DNA from: Lingula anatina
Lineage: Eukaryota > Brachiopoda > Lingulata > Lingulida > Lingulidae
Assembly: GCF_001039355.2 (NCBI RefSeq)
Contig: NW_019776168.1
Coordinates: 1-62,000 of the forward strand
Direction of reading: 5' to 3'
Length of the DNA stretch: 62,000 bases
Below the pieces are notes generated by a model, which was given only the letters and a program-made list of their open reading frames with translations, was not told the DNA's origin and ran no database searches. The translations under genes were made by a program, and so were the position numbers. The stretch's first letter is position 1. Each line of letters starts with the position of its first letter. This document shows, piece by piece, positions 58,719-62,000 of this stretch.

Positions 58719-61700
58719 TGATTTTTGTGTGGTTGAAGGACATTTTAAAATATAAATGATTTAAGTTTGTGTCAGGACCAGTATAGTGTTTAGCCACTGT
58801 AGTTGCATTAATGATGAGAATTGGCTATCACACGCTGAAGCACAAAATGGCAAGAAATGATAAATGATCTTAAAATATTATAATTAATTTAAATAAATAA
58901 TAACAGCATCAAAAACGGATCTTGATTCACTTCATTTCTGATCACCTTCTATGATGTCTAATCTTAAAATTTACAAGTAGACACAGTAGTCAACTGGGGC
59001 ATTTGTCAAAAACCGTTTGACACCCACCTTTCAGTTTTTAACCACATATGTCGTACGCGCACGAGACAGGGGAGGCTGAGAGACCATGCCCTTTTCTTTA
59101 AGAAAAATATAGTTAAATAAGTCATTAAATCGCCAAGGACCGAGACCTCCTTCAACCAATGTCGAGCTTCGAGGCGCGCGTGCACACATGTAATATGTAG
59201 CTGGTTTTGGTCACGTTTGTGATCTCGAGCTGTGGGTTTGTGATCGCGAATCCCGAATTTACCACTCAACCTCCGATTTCATAGAGCAAACTTAGAAATA
59301 CATTTCGCTAGTATCTAAATGTACATGTAAATTGCGAACATTCCACGTGTCGGTGCGCGTCACTCCCGTACTTATTGCGTACTTGCTAATTTTGCAATAT
59401 ATAATAATAAAATAACAGTGAGAAGCGTCGCGTGATAATTCTGTCGTCTCACACTGGATGTCTCAATTTTATAAAGCTTACTTCCAAGAAAGGTAACAAA
59501 AAAGTAATCATCTGCTATTTCTTTGATATTACTTTTAGATTTTGCAAAAGAAAAAAATCATATCTTGGAAAATGTCTTGACCCATGGGTCCTAATATCAG
59601 CAACTGAACTACTCATAAATGAACAGGCGCGGTTAATCAAAAAGAAAAACAGGAAACGTCAATGCTTAATTATGTACTTCATTACAGATTTTTTGTTAGA
59701 AGAGAAAGTCTTTGTGTGAAGTGTAATCTCTCTTCATCACGGGAATACAAGCAGTGCAGAGTTACGTGAAGTTATGGAGACAGTGCATGACATATTGAAT
59801 TATCTTCGAATTTCCCATTGAAAAAGCATATAATAATTAGAAGTACGTTGATATATTAATTCATTGAAATCGTGTCTCTTTGTACTATTCCATACAGAAT
59901 AATGACAAATATGGAGACATTCTATATAAATATCATCTTCACTATACCTGTAGTGATCACATCTATCACTTTGTGGTATTTTTACATAATCATTGGGAAT
60001 GTTATTAAGTATAAAAATATGCAATAACTAGAAAAGCACTCATAGTGCAGACCTCTACCAATGTTTTCTCATTACTATTTAATCAATGACTGTACGGATT
60101 CTAAGTTAGCCCATTTCTGACATATCCATAATTTTTAATCAAAATCCATAATTTTTTTTAGTTATGCTGTGAAATAACAAAAAAAAAAATATAGATATAT
60201 TCTCTATTCTCCGTGGCTGAGACAACAATAACATGATTGCCAGATCCAATTGTTCAAAAATGCAAATATTTTCTTTTAATGATCGCTCAAAGGTGTATGT
60301 AAATGTAAGTTAAACAAAATGTCAGGTGTAGAAAGATTACATTGCTTTGATTGTGTTCTGTGCTCAGTTAAACTAAAACCAAGTTAATAATCTGATATAT
60401 ATGTATGTATATGTGTAAATAGTATAGCATATAAATATAATAATATCAATAGCAACTAAATTTAACAAACAAAAATATGAAAATGCTAATATTCATAAAA
60501 TAGATATCATCTGGAAAAAATCAACAAAATGAACAGGAACTTAAGTTAACAGAGAATCAGGGGAATGTATAAAGTCTTTCTGAAGGAAAAAGAAAAATTC
60601 CAAATATTTCACCAGTTCAATAAGGAAAAGGGATAAATATATACCAAAGCCAAACTGCTCTGAAACTCTAAATGTAAAAATAATCAAAAAATTAGATTGT
60701 TCTATCATATTAGGATCAATACAAAGCATGACAACATAAATGCAACTTAGTAGCAGCAAAGAGGTAATGCTTAAGACAACGGTTTTTTAAACTGAAAACT
60801 GTAAAATAAAATTGAGAACAGTTCAAGCAAATGGATTATTAATACTGTTATTTCCTGTAATTAAATTAGCGGAATTGGTTTTGGATGGTAAATTCCATTT
60901 CAAGTTTGCAATTCTATTCCTAATAATTAATTACCTTGAAAGTGAGCTCACTTTCTTAAAAGAACAGAGAACTTTCACATACTTGTACTTGTGAACAAAA
61001 TGCAAAGAGTATTATCATGCCAAATGAATTTCTATGAAGTCCCTGCTATTCTCCTGAATTTTGAACTGCTATAACATAGGGTGGCTTTTCAAAGAGACAA
61101 GTTTCAGTATTGAATTGATTGGTCCATATATAATGATAACTATCAAACCTTGACTCTAAACTTGTTAGAAAACTAAAGCCACCAGAAAGAAGCTCCTTTC
61201 TATACCCCTTAGTGTTAGAAGCAATCTCTGGGGATTACAATTAAATTAATAAGAAAATGGTTTGTAAGTTCTATGCCCCAAAAAAACTAGCATTTTAATT
61301 TGTTTTAAAATACCCATAATTGTTTTTAGCTAACTTTACACAAATGGAAAGACTTGGTAGCTTCTCTTGAAACAATTAAATTACAATTCACTTAAGCTTG
61401 CATCTTATAAACATGCATTTTATTTACAAACAGAAAACCTAGTGCTTGGTAATTATTCAACTGATACCATTTCAAAGGACATTTCTTCCCATTCTTTTAA
61501 TATTAGAAATCAAATATGTCCACACTCACAATGAAAATCACTTATACTGCTATATGTCCATCTTCCCATGCATTTAATGGAAGTCACACATGCCCTTTCG
61601 CTAAGACTGGAAACTAGGTTTTTTGTATAAATATATTGGGAACTGAACCTCCTCCCTGTTAATTATATTGGGAATCTCAGCCTGTTATGTTTAGCACAGA

Positions 61701-62000
61701 TTCATACACAATAAGGCCATGCGGTATATATAGCATAGACTAGAACACTGTGCCACAGTTTAGTTGAATAATGAATGATCACATTTTACTATGATTGATG
61801 ATATTATGCTGGGGATGCAGCAGTTAGTCCTGTGCATAGTTAACATATAAATGATACATTTAATTATAATGAAATATACAGTCCTCTTCTCTCTTCATAT
61901 CGTCAAAACACCATTTCCAAATTGGAATATTCATAATTAGCTCCTAATTTCATGCAATTCAGTATTTTGAAATGCTTATGAATCCTTATCACTGATGTGC
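58719..62000. other. Downstream AT-rich region, no gene seen
   Basis: 58820-58905 matches the 3' flank of gene A. Beyond about 59930 the DNA is very AT-rich with no convincing coding or structural feature; short minus- and plus-strand frames lack any known motif. Confidence 0.55.
59735..59925 (+). repeat. Remnant start of a further array unit
   Basis: This matches 52754-52900 in order and orientation. The spacing of about 7.0 kb equals one array unit, suggesting that a fifth unit once began here. Confidence 0.55.

Noticed and set aside
59006-59269. 87-codon minus-strand ORF
   Set aside because: No domain, signal or splice context; likely chance.

Overview
The window is nuclear DNA of an invertebrate animal. 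It is AT-rich, has GT-AG introns, and is crowded with transposon debris. The protein families (a Methuselah-type somatomedin-B ectodomain family, a D-aspartate oxidase, a Maverick/Polinton) fit a lophotrochozoan, most plausibly a bivalve mollusc. That assignment is an inference; nothing in the window names the species. There is one assembly gap (10854-10975).

Layout. (1) 736-7785: two ordinary genes, head to head. On the minus strand is a nine-exon D-aspartate oxidase (334 aa, ends in the peroxisomal signal SKL). On the plus strand is a four-exon TTC33 (259 aa). (2) About 10976-21795: a damaged Maverick/Polinton DNA transposon (adintovirus-like) with long inverted repeats at both ends. It keeps a nearly intact protein-primed type B DNA polymerase (minus), a BIR/IAP-domain ORF (plus), an integrase fragment (plus) and a second, inverted scrap of the polymerase 3' end. 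A CCAAT-box repeat array lies between the divergently read polymerase and BIR ORFs. No capsid, ATPase or protease gene was found. (3) 22377-22611: a 30-bp palindromic tandem repeat next to an intron-containing tRNA-Phe-like sequence. (4) 25500-58718: a tandem array of four paralogous three-exon genes (A-D, 642-657 aa, B 675 aa), all on the plus strand. Each encodes a signal peptide, a propeptide with a furin site, a somatomedin-B-like knot, two CxxC cysteine modules and a short hydrophobic C-terminal tail. They look like the ectodomain of invertebrate Methuselah/adhesion-type receptors, but with no seven-helix domain. They are probably GPI-anchored or tail-anchored surface proteins. (5) 58719-62000: no gene seen, but the start of another duplication unit is visible.

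The array is the most interesting part. Exon structure, splice phases, TATA/CCAAT promoter blocks and several kb of flank are duplicated with the genes. The copies show mosaic similarity that suggests gene conversion. Between and within them sit a Tc1 element with an intact TIR pair, a Tc1 relic, a nested MITE, a hAT-like MITE, a GC-rich TIR element and a fold-back element. All four copies are open with canonical splice sites, so they are probably expressed. Their function is unknown.
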